From contig CACZVE010000024.1 in the NCBI GenBank assembly GCA_902784565.1, positions 1-45,354 of the forward strand: 45,354 nucleotides of DNA. The letters run 5' to 3'. Shown here in pieces: positions 16,940 to 24,525 of the stretch (its first letter is position 1; each line of letters opens with the position of its first letter). Source of the stretch: an uncultured Prevotellaceae bacterium (GTDB taxonomy: Bacteria > Bacteroidota > Bacteroidia > Bacteroidales > Bacteroidaceae). Under the pieces are notes generated by a model. That model was not told the origin of the DNA, searched no databases, and saw nothing but the letters and a program-made list of their open reading frames with translations. The translations under genes were made by a program, and so were the position numbers.

Positions 16940-18172
16940 TTATCCAAAAAACATATATGCAATGGCGATGGCTGCGATGATGCCGGCGAGGTCTGCCAGA
17001 AGACCGCAGGCGACGGCATGGCGCGTCTTGACGATGCCCACGCTGCCGAAATAGACGGCGAGGATATAGAAGGTGGTGTCGGTGCTGCCCTGGAAGATAC
17101 AACTCAGCCTGCCCACGAAGGAATCGGCTCCGTACGTCGTCATCGCATCCACCATCATGCCTCGTGCACCAGAGCCTGAGAGGGGTTTCATCAGGGCTGT
17201 GGGCAAGGCGCCCACGAAGTCGGTATTGCCGCCACAGGCCTCCACGCCCCATTTGATGCCGTCGATGAGCATATCCATCGCCCCGGAGGCACGGAACACA
17301 CCGATGCCGACGAGAATCGCCACCAGGTAAGGGATAATCCTCACTGCCGTCTGGAAGCCTTCCTTCGCGCCTTCGATGAAGGCATCATAGACGTTTACCT
17401 TCTTGCGGATGCCTGCCAGAATAAAGGCGATGATAATCGTCATCAGCATGATATTCGCTGCCGAGGTGCTCACCTTATTCATTAAGAGGGAGTCCAATTG
17501 TCCGAAGCCCCAGATGATGCCTGCCACCACCAGGGCGGCACCGCCTAAGGTGAGCAGCATCGTACGGTTCAGGAGATTGATCTTCTGGAAAAGACTCGTG
17601 ATGATGATACCTGCGAGGGTCGAGAAGAAGGTCGCCAACAGGATGGGGATAAAGATGTCCGTAGGCTGGGCGGCTCCCATCTGGGCGCGGTACACTAAGA
17701 TAGAAATAGGTATCAGCGTCAGACCGCTCGTGTTCAGCACGAGGAACATGATCATCGGGTTCGAGGCTGTATCCTTCTTGGTGTTCAACTCCTGCATTTG
17801 TTCCATGGCCTTCAGACCGAGTGGGGTAGCAGCATTATCCAAGCCCAACATGTTGGCGGCGATATTCATGAAGATACTACCCGTCACAGGATGGCCCTTG
17901 GGGATATCCGGGAAGAGTTTCGTGAATACAGGACTCAACAGACGGGCCAGCACATTCACCACACCGCCCTTCTCACCGATCTTCATGATGCCGAGCCAGA
18001 GCGACAAGACGCCTGTCAGACCCAAGGAGATTTCAAACGCGGTCTTCGACGATGAGAATGTCGAATCCATCATAGCGGGGAACACTTCGTAGTCTCCCAT
18101 AAACACCAGTTTCACCAGTGCAATCAAAAATGCGACGATAAAAAACGCCACCCAAATCCAATTCAGTACCAT
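16940..18172 (-). CDS. SpmA/SpmB-like nucleoside recognition domain membrane protein
   Basis: 410 residues, polytopic. Two nucleoside-recognition (Gate) domains in tandem correspond to a fusion of Bacillus SpmA and SpmB: the first near residues 30-140 (NVLARLLSPVFTKLFPDIPKGHPVTGSIFMNIAANMLGLDNAATP is characteristic), the second near 260-400 (PLSGSGARGMMVDAM, IFQGSTDTTFYILAVYFGSVGI). Non-sporulating Bacteroidetes carry it commonly; the role, perhaps transport, is unestablished. The start at 18172 is fixed by a complete promoter whose -7 box lies 8 bases upstream. First gene of the flippase-peptidase unit. Confidence 0.88.
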   Translation of the reverse strand: MVLNWIWVAFFIVAFLIALVKLVFMGDYEVFPAMMDSTFSSSKTAFEISLGLTGVLSLWLGIMKIGEKGGVVNVLARLLSPVFTKLFPDIPKGHPVTGSIFMNIAANMLGLDNAATPLGLKAMEQMQELNTKKDTASNPMIMFLVLNTSGLTLIPISILVYRAQMGAAQPTDIFIPILLATFFSTLAGIIITSLFQKINLLNRTMLLTLGGAALVVAGIIWGFGQLDSLLMNKVSTSAANIMLMTIIIAFILAGIRKKVNVYDAFIEGAKEGFQTAVRIIPYLVAILVGIGVFRASGAMDMLIDGIKWGVEACGGNTDFVGALPTALMKPLSGSGARGMMVDAMTTYGADSFVGRLSCIFQGSTDTTFYILAVYFGSVGIVKTRHAVACGLLADLAGIIAAIAIAYMFFG

Positions 18173-18180
18173 ATTGCCTG

Positions 18181-18212
18181 CAAAGTTAGTGCAAATTGAG
18201 CGAACTTCCAAA
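18181..18212 (-). promoter_or_regulatory. Promoter of SpmAB-like operon (TTTG-N20-TAACTTTG)
   Basis: Minus strand: TTTG at 18212-18209, 20 bases, TAACTTTG at 18188-18181, then 8 bases to the ATG. It matches the consensus in both elements and spacing. Confidence 0.7.
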
Positions 18213-18223
18213 TTTATTTCCAT

Positions 18224-18257
18224 AAAAAAAGGAGCACCTGCTCACGCAGCCGCTCCC
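18224..18257 (-). terminator. Intrinsic terminator, GTGA tetraloop (copy 1)
   Basis: On the minus strand GGAGC (18256-18252) pairs with GCTCC (18235-18231), enclosing an inner CTGC/GCAG stem with a GTGA (GNRA-type) loop, followed by seven Ts. It closely resembles copy 2 at 18806-18837 in arms and loop. It lies about 550 bases downstream of the LruC lipoprotein gene and next to the candidate small RNA. Confidence 0.75.
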
Positions 18258-18322
18258 TCAAGATAATTTAGTTTATTTAAAGTATTTGATAATGCGTATT
18301 TATTTGTTTTTTATTCCTTTCG
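18224..18322 (-). ncRNA. Candidate small RNA of about 100 nt (own promoter and terminator)
   Basis: A full promoter (18327-18358) points left, and an intrinsic terminator (18224-18256) ends transcription about 100 bases later, before the SpmAB promoter. The span contains no convincing open frame and is AT-rich. It could be an independent small RNA, or an attenuated leader that occasionally reads into the SpmAB operon. Only the promoter, terminator and their spacing are seen; the RNA itself is inferred. Confidence 0.35.
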
Positions 18323-18326
18323 GGTG

Positions 18327-18358
18327 CAAAGGTAGGAAAAATATTTGAAAGTTCCAAA
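18327..18358 (-). promoter_or_regulatory. Orphan minus-strand promoter (TTTG-N20-TACCTTTG)
   Basis: Minus strand: TTTG at 18358-18355, 20 bases, TACCTTTG at 18334-18327 followed by CACC. It is one of the best consensus matches in the window, yet there is no coding gene directly downstream, only about 100 bases ending in a terminator. Confidence 0.6.
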
Positions 18359-18390
18359 TGTTTTTGTAAAAATTACACTTAATCACCCCT

Positions 18391-18797
18391 GAAAAAGTCT
18401 GCCTGAGATTGTCGGCACGTTTTCTAACCCTTGTGATGATATGCCTGAAAATCTAGGCACGTTTTCTAACCCTTATGATGACATGCCCGCAATTGCGCTC
18501 ACATTTTCTAACCCTTGTGATGACGTGCCCGTGATCGCGCTCACATTTTCTAACCCTTGTGATGACATGCCCGCGATTGCGCTCACATTTTCTAACCCTT
18601 GTGATGACGTGCCCGCAATCGCGCTCACATTTTCTAACCCTTGTGATGACGTGCCCGCAATTGCGCTCACGTTTTCTAACCCTTGTGATGACGTGCCCGC
18701 GATTGCGCTCACATTTTCTAACCCTTGTGATAACATGCCCGCGATTGCGCTCGCATTTTCTAACCCTTGTGATGGCCTGCCCTCATTTCCACCCATT
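18391..18797. repeat. Nine-copy 42-bp tandem repeat array
   Basis: The core TTTTCTAACCCTT recurs at 18420, 18462, 18504, 18546, 18588, 18630, 18672, 18714 and 18756: an exact 42-base period, nine copies. The rest of the unit is conserved (TGATGACGTGCCCGC, near-palindrome CGCAATTGCG, CTCACA), with the first and last copies degenerate, as in expanding minisatellites. Because 42 is divisible by three, long frames open on both strands (14-residue peptide repeats), but neither has a convincing start or promoter. There are no spacers, so it is not a CRISPR array. It lies between two related minus-strand terminators. Confidence 0.9.
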
Positions 18798-18805
18798 ATT
18801 ACCCC

Positions 18806-18837
18806 AAAAAAGGAGCGATTGCTCACGCAACCGCTCC
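18806..18837 (-). terminator. Intrinsic terminator of LruC lipoprotein gene (copy 2)
   Basis: On the minus strand an 11-bp stem (GGAGCGGTTGC against GCAATCGCTCC, with one G-T pair) closed by GTGA is followed by a T run (18811-18806). It begins 36 bases after the stop of the lipoprotein gene and is the strongest terminator here. Confidence 0.85.
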
Positions 18838-18873
18838 CCTTCCTTTTATTACTTATAGAAGTATCTGATGTTC

Positions 18874-20778
18874 TTAATCGTTAGTATGATCATACCAATC
18901 CCAATCATCGATGGCACCCTGTACCCAATCTTTGAAATTAGAATGGTCTCTCAAATCCTCACGCTCGTCTGCCCAGCGCTTATTTGTATCATCTGTAGCG
19001 AACTTAGCAGCAGGTTCACCTGCTTCAGCATTCATAGGATTCCACTGGCCACCCTTGTTAACTTCGATGATGATGTTAATGGCATCAGCAGCATCCCATA
19101 CTTCGTAGTCAAGATCAATGATAGTGTCATCTGATTCTGGTGCTTCATAACCCTTGCCAGGAACAATTGTGGTGGCATTGGTATTGATCATGATGCCAGT
19201 GCTCTTACTCCAAAGGGCGTGAACCTCCTGCCAGCCATTGCCTTCCTTACCTGTGCACTCATCGTCGTCATGATTGGCTGTACTCTTAACCTTAATACGT
19301 AGGGGCAGTGTACCACCAGCGGCCTTCACGCGAATCCTAGCAGGATTACCTCCATTAGTTTCAGTTGCAGCTTGGTTAAATTGTACGTCGAATACGATGT
19401 CATTGAAGTCAAAGTCTGTCTTTTCATCAGCGCTCAAGTCCTCAGCCATGATACGGAGGTCGGCTGAGAATGGATTTGGAGTAGGTGTGGTTTCATTAAT
19501 TGGCTCAGCCTTGCAAATTGTGACAATCCAGTCGCTGAAATAACCGTCGGCGCAACCACCAACCTTCACCCAGTCTTTATTTGCTTTTCCATCAACAGGA
19601 AGCCAGCCTTCATCCAAGAGTGCTTTAGCTTCTTCTACAGTTGGCTCTGGATCGTAATGCTCTTTCTTACCACAATAGAAATTCATCTCTGTTCTGAGAT
19701 AATGATACCGATCACCATATAAGTCATATCTATAGTAATGATATGATTCAAATGATACTGTTGGTGTACCTTGGTAATTGTTCTCTGCAGTATAAGGGCC
19801 GACAGATCCTCTTGTTGCCGCAAAGCAATCTTCTGTAAGTAATTGGTCAAAGTCAAATCCGATGAAGTCGCGGTTCCAATCGTCAACAACCTTGTCGCCA
19901 TAATCTTCGCCCAAATTTGCGTCAATCCATGCGTCAATGACAGCTGCACTTACGAGACGATAGCGGTCGTTATGGCCGACGGAACCGTTAGAATTCCAGT
20001 AGCCAAAGCAGTCTGTCTTAGTGTTAAGCATCAACATAATCTGATCAGGATGCGTAGCGAGATGATTGAAATTTTCTGTCTGGGCATCTTCCCATGTCTT
20101 ACCAGCTGCTTCAGCAGTCTCTTCGGTATAAGGTGTGTAACCTGTTTGATAGGTATGCCCGTCTTTCACGTTATCATATGCACCGCAATTTCCATTGTTA
20201 AAGTTGTTGATATGGATGTTGTTAGAACCTGCGGTCAATTTATCCATATGCTCACCACTATTAATGTAGTTCTCTCCATCTGCTGCCAAATACTGCTCCT
20301 CAGAATACTTAAGCGTATCGTTAACCATCGTCTTGTCGTGATCTGTCAGAGGATCATCGTGTCCATCATAAACCTGTTGAACAAAGAAGTTAACAAGGTC
20401 TGGATCAGTTGTGCCACCAGGATATTGGTTATACTGGAAATATTTCTGCACACGGAGTTTCTGTCCTTCTGTCAGTGGATCAGGTACTTTCCATTCGAGA
20501 CACCACATGTTACCTCTTGCGTCTTCTTTCTGTGGCTTGGACGGATCAATAGCACGTGTGCGTGTACCTGCAGAAGGTCCGAAGCCCCAGTTCTGATTCT
20601 TTGCGGGCTGTCCGAATGTAGCAATGAATGCCTGATTGTACTTTTCAACGATCTTCTTAGCCTGCAGCTGGTCGATTTCTTCCTGACTGAGAGACTCGAG
20701 ATCGTGAGAACAACTTGTGAATCCAACGCAAAGTGCAAGCGCTGCGATTCCTGTCATCAAATACTTTTTCATCTTCAT
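18874..20778 (-). CDS. LruC domain-containing lipoprotein (large)
   Basis: 634 residues. The N-terminus MKMKKYLMTGIAALALCVGFTSC is a lipoprotein signal, with the lipobox cysteine at residue 23, so surface or outer-membrane anchoring is likely. The middle is rich in Tyr, Asp, Asn and Gly with few family signals. The C-terminal part carries the LruC-type acidic motif KTDFDFNDIVFDVQF (about residues 455-469), probably a calcium site by analogy with DxDxND motifs, followed by beta-rich sequence. Function of the LruC family is unknown. It faces a second LruC lipoprotein across a 370-base AT-rich region, and its base composition seems lower in G+C than the metabolic genes around it, which hints at acquisition. 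Confidence 0.85.
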   Translation of the reverse strand: MKMKKYLMTGIAALALCVGFTSCSHDLESLSQEEIDQLQAKKIVEKYNQAFIATFGQPAKNQNWGFGPSAGTRTRAIDPSKPQKEDARGNMWCLEWKVPDPLTEGQKLRVQKYFQYNQYPGGTTDPDLVNFFVQQVYDGHDDPLTDHDKTMVNDTLKYSEEQYLAADGENYINSGEHMDKLTAGSNNIHINNFNNGNCGAYDNVKDGHTYQTGYTPYTEETAEAAGKTWEDAQTENFNHLATHPDQIMLMLNTKTDCFGYWNSNGSVGHNDRYRLVSAAVIDAWIDANLGEDYGDKVVDDWNRDFIGFDFDQLLTEDCFAATRGSVGPYTAENNYQGTPTVSFESYHYYRYDLYGDRYHYLRTEMNFYCGKKEHYDPEPTVEEAKALLDEGWLPVDGKANKDWVKVGGCADGYFSDWIVTICKAEPINETTPTPNPFSADLRIMAEDLSADEKTDFDFNDIVFDVQFNQAATETNGGNPARIRVKAAGGTLPLRIKVKSTANHDDDECTGKEGNGWQEVHALWSKSTGIMINTNATTIVPGKGYEAPESDDTIIDLDYEVWDAADAINIIIEVNKGGQWNPMNAEAGEPAAKFATDDTNKRWADEREDLRDHSNFKDWVQGAIDDWDWYDHTND

Positions 20779-21148
20779 AAAAGTTTTAAATTAATTAATT
20801 ATGTTATTTGCGAATTATTATATCGATATTTGAAAAGATTTCGTCGGCAAAATGAGCCGATTGAAAGATAATCTTGAAGATTTCGACGGCAAAATTACAT
20901 CTTTTATCGATAAAAAACAAGAGTTTGCGGGTTAAAATAAGTTAATGAATACCAATTCGTCGATAAAAAGATAGGTTTTGGATAGAAAATGATACAAATG
21001 ATAGAATTACGCCAGATGATACAAATAAAAACTATTTTTCTTGTGCCGTATCATTTTTTGTTGTTAAAATCTTTAAAAACAGGATGATATTTGTAGCATA
21101 TTACTGAGAAAATTTGTAATTTTGGCAGCAAAAATAAGGAGTTTGTTT
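20779..21148. other. AT-rich divergent regulatory region between two LruC genes
   Basis: No gene seen. It holds a 19-base direct repeat with one mismatch (20835-20853 and 20877-20895; AAGATTTCG[T/A]CGGCAAAAT), whose second copy contains a minus-strand -7 box TAATTTTG (20897-20890). It also holds two copies of ATGATACAAAT (20989-20999, 21016-21026) and an inverted GTATCAT (21048-21054). On the plus strand TTTG (21090-21093) and TAATTTTG (21117-21124, 23 bases apart) form a likely promoter for the right-hand gene. The repeats look like operator sites. Confidence 0.6.
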
Positions 21149-22465
21149 ATGAAAATAAGATTTTATAATCAACTGTTTGTCCTGATGACCGCAGTGATGG
21201 TGTTCGGAAACATCTCGTGCAGTAAGGAGATTGAGTACGACGAGGACAAGGATAAGGAACAGTGGAGGCGTGTCTTGCCGGTAGATAGTATAGACCAGAA
21301 CCATGCATGGCAATTGTCTGAAAGTCATTCGTACCAGTTTACCGTGAATGCAAACGTGGGCGCCCAGAAATTAGAGGTATATAGTGCCAATCCGATCACC
21401 TCGTCGGAGGCAGAGATGATGGCTCGCGCATTTGTAAAGGATGGTGACCAGGTGACGATGTCTGTCTCCGTGCCTTCGAGGCTGACAACCATCTATGCCG
21501 CCCTGATAGACAAGGACGGTAATTATACGGTGACCAGTTTCAGTCCGACGGATCGCTATGTGGACTTTTCCAATCCGATAGCCCTACAGCAGTCCATCAA
21601 GAAAACTCCGAGTATCATGGAATATACCTACTGCTACGAAGAAGACTTCCCCGGTGCAGGCGACTATGACTACAATGACCTGGTGATGCGTATCGGTTTG
21701 GAACGGACAGGACAGAAACAGATAGATATCCACGTGACCCTCTTGGCGGTGGGTGCATCAGGACAGATTGCTGCTGCCATCCGATTGGTGGGCTATCGCT
21801 ATCAGGATATCGAAAGTGTAGTGGCAAAAGATGACAAGACGCTGAATGTCAACGTGCCGAAGATGTCGTATGGACTGATTCACAATGACGACATCCTCTT
21901 GGAAGGTATAAACGGAAACGGGACAAAGGGATCTGGTGAGGCTGTCATAAACGTGTGTGCAGATGCCCACTGGTCGATGGACAACACCGTAGAAACCATC
22001 AACGATGACTTCAAACGTAAGAAGTATAATGTATTGGATTCGTTTGATGATCCTTATGATATTATTTACGCCAAGAATGTCGACTTTACCGTTACCTTCA
22101 AGAGTGAGGATGGCTTGAACAATTTCACCCATGAGATGATAGACCCCTTTATTTTGACCTATTATATGGCCAACAAGGTGGAGACGCATCTGGAAGAGTT
22201 TAAGACCTCACAGATACTCCAAGAATATGATGCGACAGTTTTCAAGGACTTCAAGAAACTCCCCTGGGTACTGAGAATTCCAACAACTCACTTCCAGTAT
22301 CCGTTAGAAGGTCATCAGATTGGTTTTATGAAGCATATGAAGAGTGGTACCGTGTCTCTGGATGGAGCCTATAGGGAAATCGGCCATTCGTTTGGCGAAT
22401 GGGCGGAGAACCGTAAGAACAGTCTCGACTGGTATCTGTATCCCACAGATGGTGAAGTCTGGTAA
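21149..22465 (+). CDS. LruC domain-containing lipoprotein (small)
   Basis: 438 residues from the ATG at 21149, chosen because AAGGAG lies 8 bases upstream (a rare clear Shine-Dalgarno here) and the -7 box lies just before it. A lipoprotein signal ends at FGNISC (Cys24). The acidic LruC motif EEDFPGAGDYDYNDLVMRIGLER is near residues 165-187, followed by a long beta-rich domain. It shares the motif but little else with the divergent 634-residue protein, so the pair may be surface partners. The C-terminus has a histidine/tryptophan-rich part (HSFGEWAENRKNSLDWYLYP). Function unknown. Confidence 0.85.
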   Translation: MKIRFYNQLFVLMTAVMVFGNISCSKEIEYDEDKDKEQWRRVLPVDSIDQNHAWQLSESHSYQFTVNANVGAQKLEVYSANPITSSEAEMMARAFVKDGDQVTMSVSVPSRLTTIYAALIDKDGNYTVTSFSPTDRYVDFSNPIALQQSIKKTPSIMEYTYCYEEDFPGAGDYDYNDLVMRIGLERTGQKQIDIHVTLLAVGASGQIAAAIRLVGYRYQDIESVVAKDDKTLNVNVPKMSYGLIHNDDILLEGINGNGTKGSGEAVINVCADAHWSMDNTVETINDDFKRKKYNVLDSFDDPYDIIYAKNVDFTVTFKSEDGLNNFTHEMIDPFILTYYMANKVETHLEEFKTSQILQEYDATVFKDFKKLPWVLRIPTTHFQYPLEGHQIGFMKHMKSGTVSLDGAYREIGHSFGEWAENRKNSLDWYLYPTDGEVW

Positions 22466-22473
22466 AGGGGAAG

Positions 22474-22547
22474 TGGACCAGCCAGGGCTTGAACCTGGGA
22501 CCTCCAGATTATGAGTCTGTTGCTCTAACCAACTGAGCTACAAGTCC
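22474..22547 (-). tRNA. tRNA-Met (anticodon CAT)
   Basis: 74 bases on the minus strand. The D arm (GCTCAGTTGGTTAGAGC), an anticodon loop CTCATAA with CAT at 22513-22511, the T arm CCAGG-TTCAAGC-CCTGG and the acceptor stem starting GGACTTG are all visible. The acceptor stem has one U-U mismatch, and the discriminator is A; CCA is not encoded. Elongator methionine is most likely; a CAT-anticodon tRNA-Ile modified to lysidine cannot be excluded by eye. Its promoter is at 22583-22614. Confidence 0.9.
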
Positions 22548-22582
22548 GGTGATAATTGACAAGGTTTTGTCGTTATCGGGTG

Positions 22583-22614
22583 CAAAGGTACATCATTTTT
22601 GGGGAAACGCCAAA
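22583..22614 (-). promoter_or_regulatory. Promoter of tRNA-Met (TTTG-N20-TACCTTTG)
   Basis: Minus strand: TTTG at 22614-22611, 20 bases, TACCTTTG at 22590-22583, about 35 bases before the mature tRNA 5' end. Both elements match consensus. Confidence 0.7.
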
Positions 22615-22642
22615 TGTTTTTTGTAAAATTGTGATTATTTTG

Positions 22643-23605
22643 ATGAAAACGACCAACTTGCGGGAAGGTATGAGGCTTGAGGGGTGCTGTGTGGCAACCC
22701 TCGGCTGCTTCGACGGCGTGCATCGGGGACATCAGTTGCTCATTGAAACGGTGCTCCGGAAAGCCAAGGAGAAGGGACTGCCTTCGGTGGTGGTGACTTT
22801 TGACCGCCAACCCCGTGAGTTGTTTGATAAGGACTACCGTCCGCAACTGCTTTCCACACCCGAAGAGAAGCAACAGTTGATAGCGGCGTTGGGCGTGGAT
22901 TATCTGGTGGTGCTGCCATTTACCAGAGCGTTGGCCAGTTTGACGGCGCAGGCCTTCATGCAACAGGTGCTCCATGAGCAACTGGGTGCGCAGGTATTAG
23001 TGACGGGCTATGACAATCGCTTCGGAAAGAACCGGGCGGAGGGCTTCGACGACTATGTGCGCTATGGGAAGGCTCTGGGTATGGAGGTGCTGCGAGGTGA
23101 TGAGGCTGTGTTTCCTGGCACCGACGAGGCAGTCAGTTCATCGGCAATCCGACAGTTGCTGTTGGAAGGCAGGGTGGAACGGATGCGGGATAGTCTGACA
23201 CGTCCTTATTCCCTTACTGGTAAGGTGGTTTCTGGAGAGCATATCGGACACGAAATCGGTTTTCCGACGGCCAATCTGTCTGTGGGCAATCCTGACAAGG
23301 TGATTCCTGCTTCAGGCGTCTATGCCGTCTGGGCCATACTCCGCAACCGGGAGACGAACCAGTCTGAACAAAAGATGCCGGCGATGATGAATATTGGCAC
23401 CCGTCCCACCTTTAACGGTAGCAGACAGACGCTGGAAGTACATATATTAAATAAGGTGGGAGATGTGTATGGACAGATACTCACCGTGGAGTTTGTATCC
23501 AGGTTGCGTTCGGAACGACGCTTTGAGAGTCGGGAGGCACTGGTGGAACAACTCAAGGCAGACCGGGCCGAGGCGATGAAGTTGTTAGTGAATAGTGAAA
23601 AGTGA
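22643..23605 (+). CDS. ribF: Bifunctional riboflavin kinase / FAD synthetase
   Basis: 320 residues from the ATG at 22643 (upstream codons overlap the tRNA promoter). The N-terminal FAD synthetase half has GCFDGVHRGHQ (nucleotidyltransferase HxGH-like motif, about residues 18-28) and the ISSTxIR-like VSSSAIRQLL (about 163-172). The C-terminal flavokinase half has GHEIGFPTANL (about 203-213) and NIGTRPTF. It makes FMN and FAD. The last codons are formed by an AGTGAA-type short repeat, and the CPBP protease follows 12 bases later. Confidence 0.96.
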   Translation: MKTTNLREGMRLEGCCVATLGCFDGVHRGHQLLIETVLRKAKEKGLPSVVVTFDRQPRELFDKDYRPQLLSTPEEKQQLIAALGVDYLVVLPFTRALASLTAQAFMQQVLHEQLGAQVLVTGYDNRFGKNRAEGFDDYVRYGKALGMEVLRGDEAVFPGTDEAVSSSAIRQLLLEGRVERMRDSLTRPYSLTGKVVSGEHIGHEIGFPTANLSVGNPDKVIPASGVYAVWAILRNRETNQSEQKMPAMMNIGTRPTFNGSRQTLEVHILNKVGDVYGQILTVEFVSRLRSERRFESREALVEQLKADRAEAMKLLVNSEK

Positions 23606-23614
23606 AAATGTGAA
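23588..23614. repeat. Short AGTGAAAA-type repeat spanning the ribF end
   Basis: GTGAA-TAGTGAAAA-GTGAAAATGTGAA is a purine-rich quasi-tandem repeat that forms the last codons of ribF and most of the 12-base gap before the CPBP gene. It resembles the arms of the inverted repeat in the M16 gene (GAGGAAAGTGGAA), suggesting a dispersed family. Confidence 0.4.
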
Positions 23615-23617
23615 GAT

Positions 23618-24376
23618 ATGAAGAAGGCATTGATTTATCTGGTGGTGTTTTTGGGTATCCAGTTGGTGGCAGGTGGTATCGTGATGGCAGCCTATATCCT
23701 GATGAAAGGACAGGGGGCGGAGGTAGATGCCACAGGACTGATTATCACAACGGCTTTGGCTGATGTGGCTATATTGGTGTTGTTTCTGTTGTTGAAATGG
23801 GCTGAGGTGTCGAGACACTGGGTGCGGACACGTCCCTGGACGGTGCTGTTCTGGTGTTCCGTGGCAGCCTTCGGAGCCATCATCCCTTCTGCCTATATAC
23901 AGGAACTGATGCCGGAACTGCCCAACTATGCGGAGAAAGAGTTTGCACTGATCATAAACAACCGTTTTGGTTATTTCATCATCGGTCTGCTGGCGCCGTT
24001 GGTAGAGGAACTGGTGTTCCGTGGAGCCATCCTCCGGGCATTGTTGCGGTGGAAAAGTAACCCTTGGATTGGGATTGTCATCTCTTCCGTGATGTTCTCC
24101 GCCATCCACTTGAACCCAGCCCAGATGCCGCATGCCTTCCTGATTGGTATCCTGCTGGGTTGGATGTACTACCGTACGGACAGTATCGTGCCGGGAGTGG
24201 TGTATCATTGGGTGAACAATACCATCGCCTACGTGCTGATGGCCTTCTATCCGGACCCTGACCTGAAAACGACAGACTTTTTTGGAAGCCAACAGGCGGT
24301 GCTGATGGCTGTCGCTTTCTCATTATGTATCCTGATACCATCCATCTACCAGTTGAATCTGAGGATGCAGAAATAG
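23618..24376 (+). CDS. CPBP family intramembrane glutamic endopeptidase (CAAX/Abi-type)
   Basis: 252 residues with about eight hydrophobic segments. The three conserved motifs are present: EExxxR at Glu130-Glu131-Arg135, FxxxH at Phe160-His164 (FSAIHLNP), and the final HxxxN at YHWVNN. These define Rce1-like membrane proteases; bacterial members may process peptides or act in immunity, but no associated peptide gene is seen. It follows ribF by 12 bases and ends at a good terminator, so ribF and this gene form one unit. Confidence 0.88.
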   Translation: MKKALIYLVVFLGIQLVAGGIVMAAYILMKGQGAEVDATGLIITTALADVAILVLFLLLKWAEVSRHWVRTRPWTVLFWCSVAAFGAIIPSAYIQELMPELPNYAEKEFALIINNRFGYFIIGLLAPLVEELVFRGAILRALLRWKSNPWIGIVISSVMFSAIHLNPAQMPHAFLIGILLGWMYYRTDSIVPGVVYHWVNNTIAYVLMAFYPDPDLKTTDFFGSQQAVLMAVAFSLCILIPSIYQLNLRMQK

Positions 24377-24397
24377 TTGGTTCTGACAGAAACGAAG

Positions 24398-24430
24398 TGG
24401 GCTGCCCGATGTCTCGGCGCAGCCCATTCT
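24398..24430 (+). terminator. Terminator of ribF-CPBP unit
   Basis: TGGGCTGC (24398-24405) pairs with GCAGCCCA (24419-24426); an inner CCGA/TCGG stem extends the helix past a one-base bulge; the T-rich sequence TTCTTCTTCC follows. Confidence 0.75.
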
Positions 24431-24466
24431 TCTTCCTTAGTATGTTATGAAAAATTTGAGAGAATT

Positions 24467-24482
24467 GAAACTTCACAGTTTC
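24467..24482 (-). terminator. Weak terminator-like hairpin after anti-sigma gene
   Basis: On the minus strand GAAACT-GTGA-AGTTTC forms a 6-bp stem with a GTGA loop, 44 bases after the anti-sigma stop. Only a mixed T-rich tail follows, so it is a weak call. Confidence 0.4.
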
Positions 24483-24525
24483 ATCTTGTTTTGTGTTATG
24501 GTATAGAAAAGCATAGAAAAATAAT

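Noticed and set aside
18391-18797. CRISPR array
   Set aside because: The 42-base units are directly contiguous, with no unique spacers, and no cas genes are present.
18473-18826. A 117-residue minus-strand repeat protein (QGLENVSAIAG type)
   Set aside because: Its start codon lies inside the terminator hairpin and no promoter precedes it. Kept as a tandem DNA repeat.
18441-18884. A 147-residue plus-strand protein of 14-residue repeats (TFSNPCDDVPAIAL type)
   Set aside because: It exists because the DNA repeat length is a multiple of three; there is no promoter or ribosome site, the opposite strand is equally open, and its end runs into the LruC gene.
24467-24482. Strong terminator for the sigma/anti-sigma unit
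   Set aside because: Stem is only 6 bp and no real T run follows; kept as a weak hairpin.
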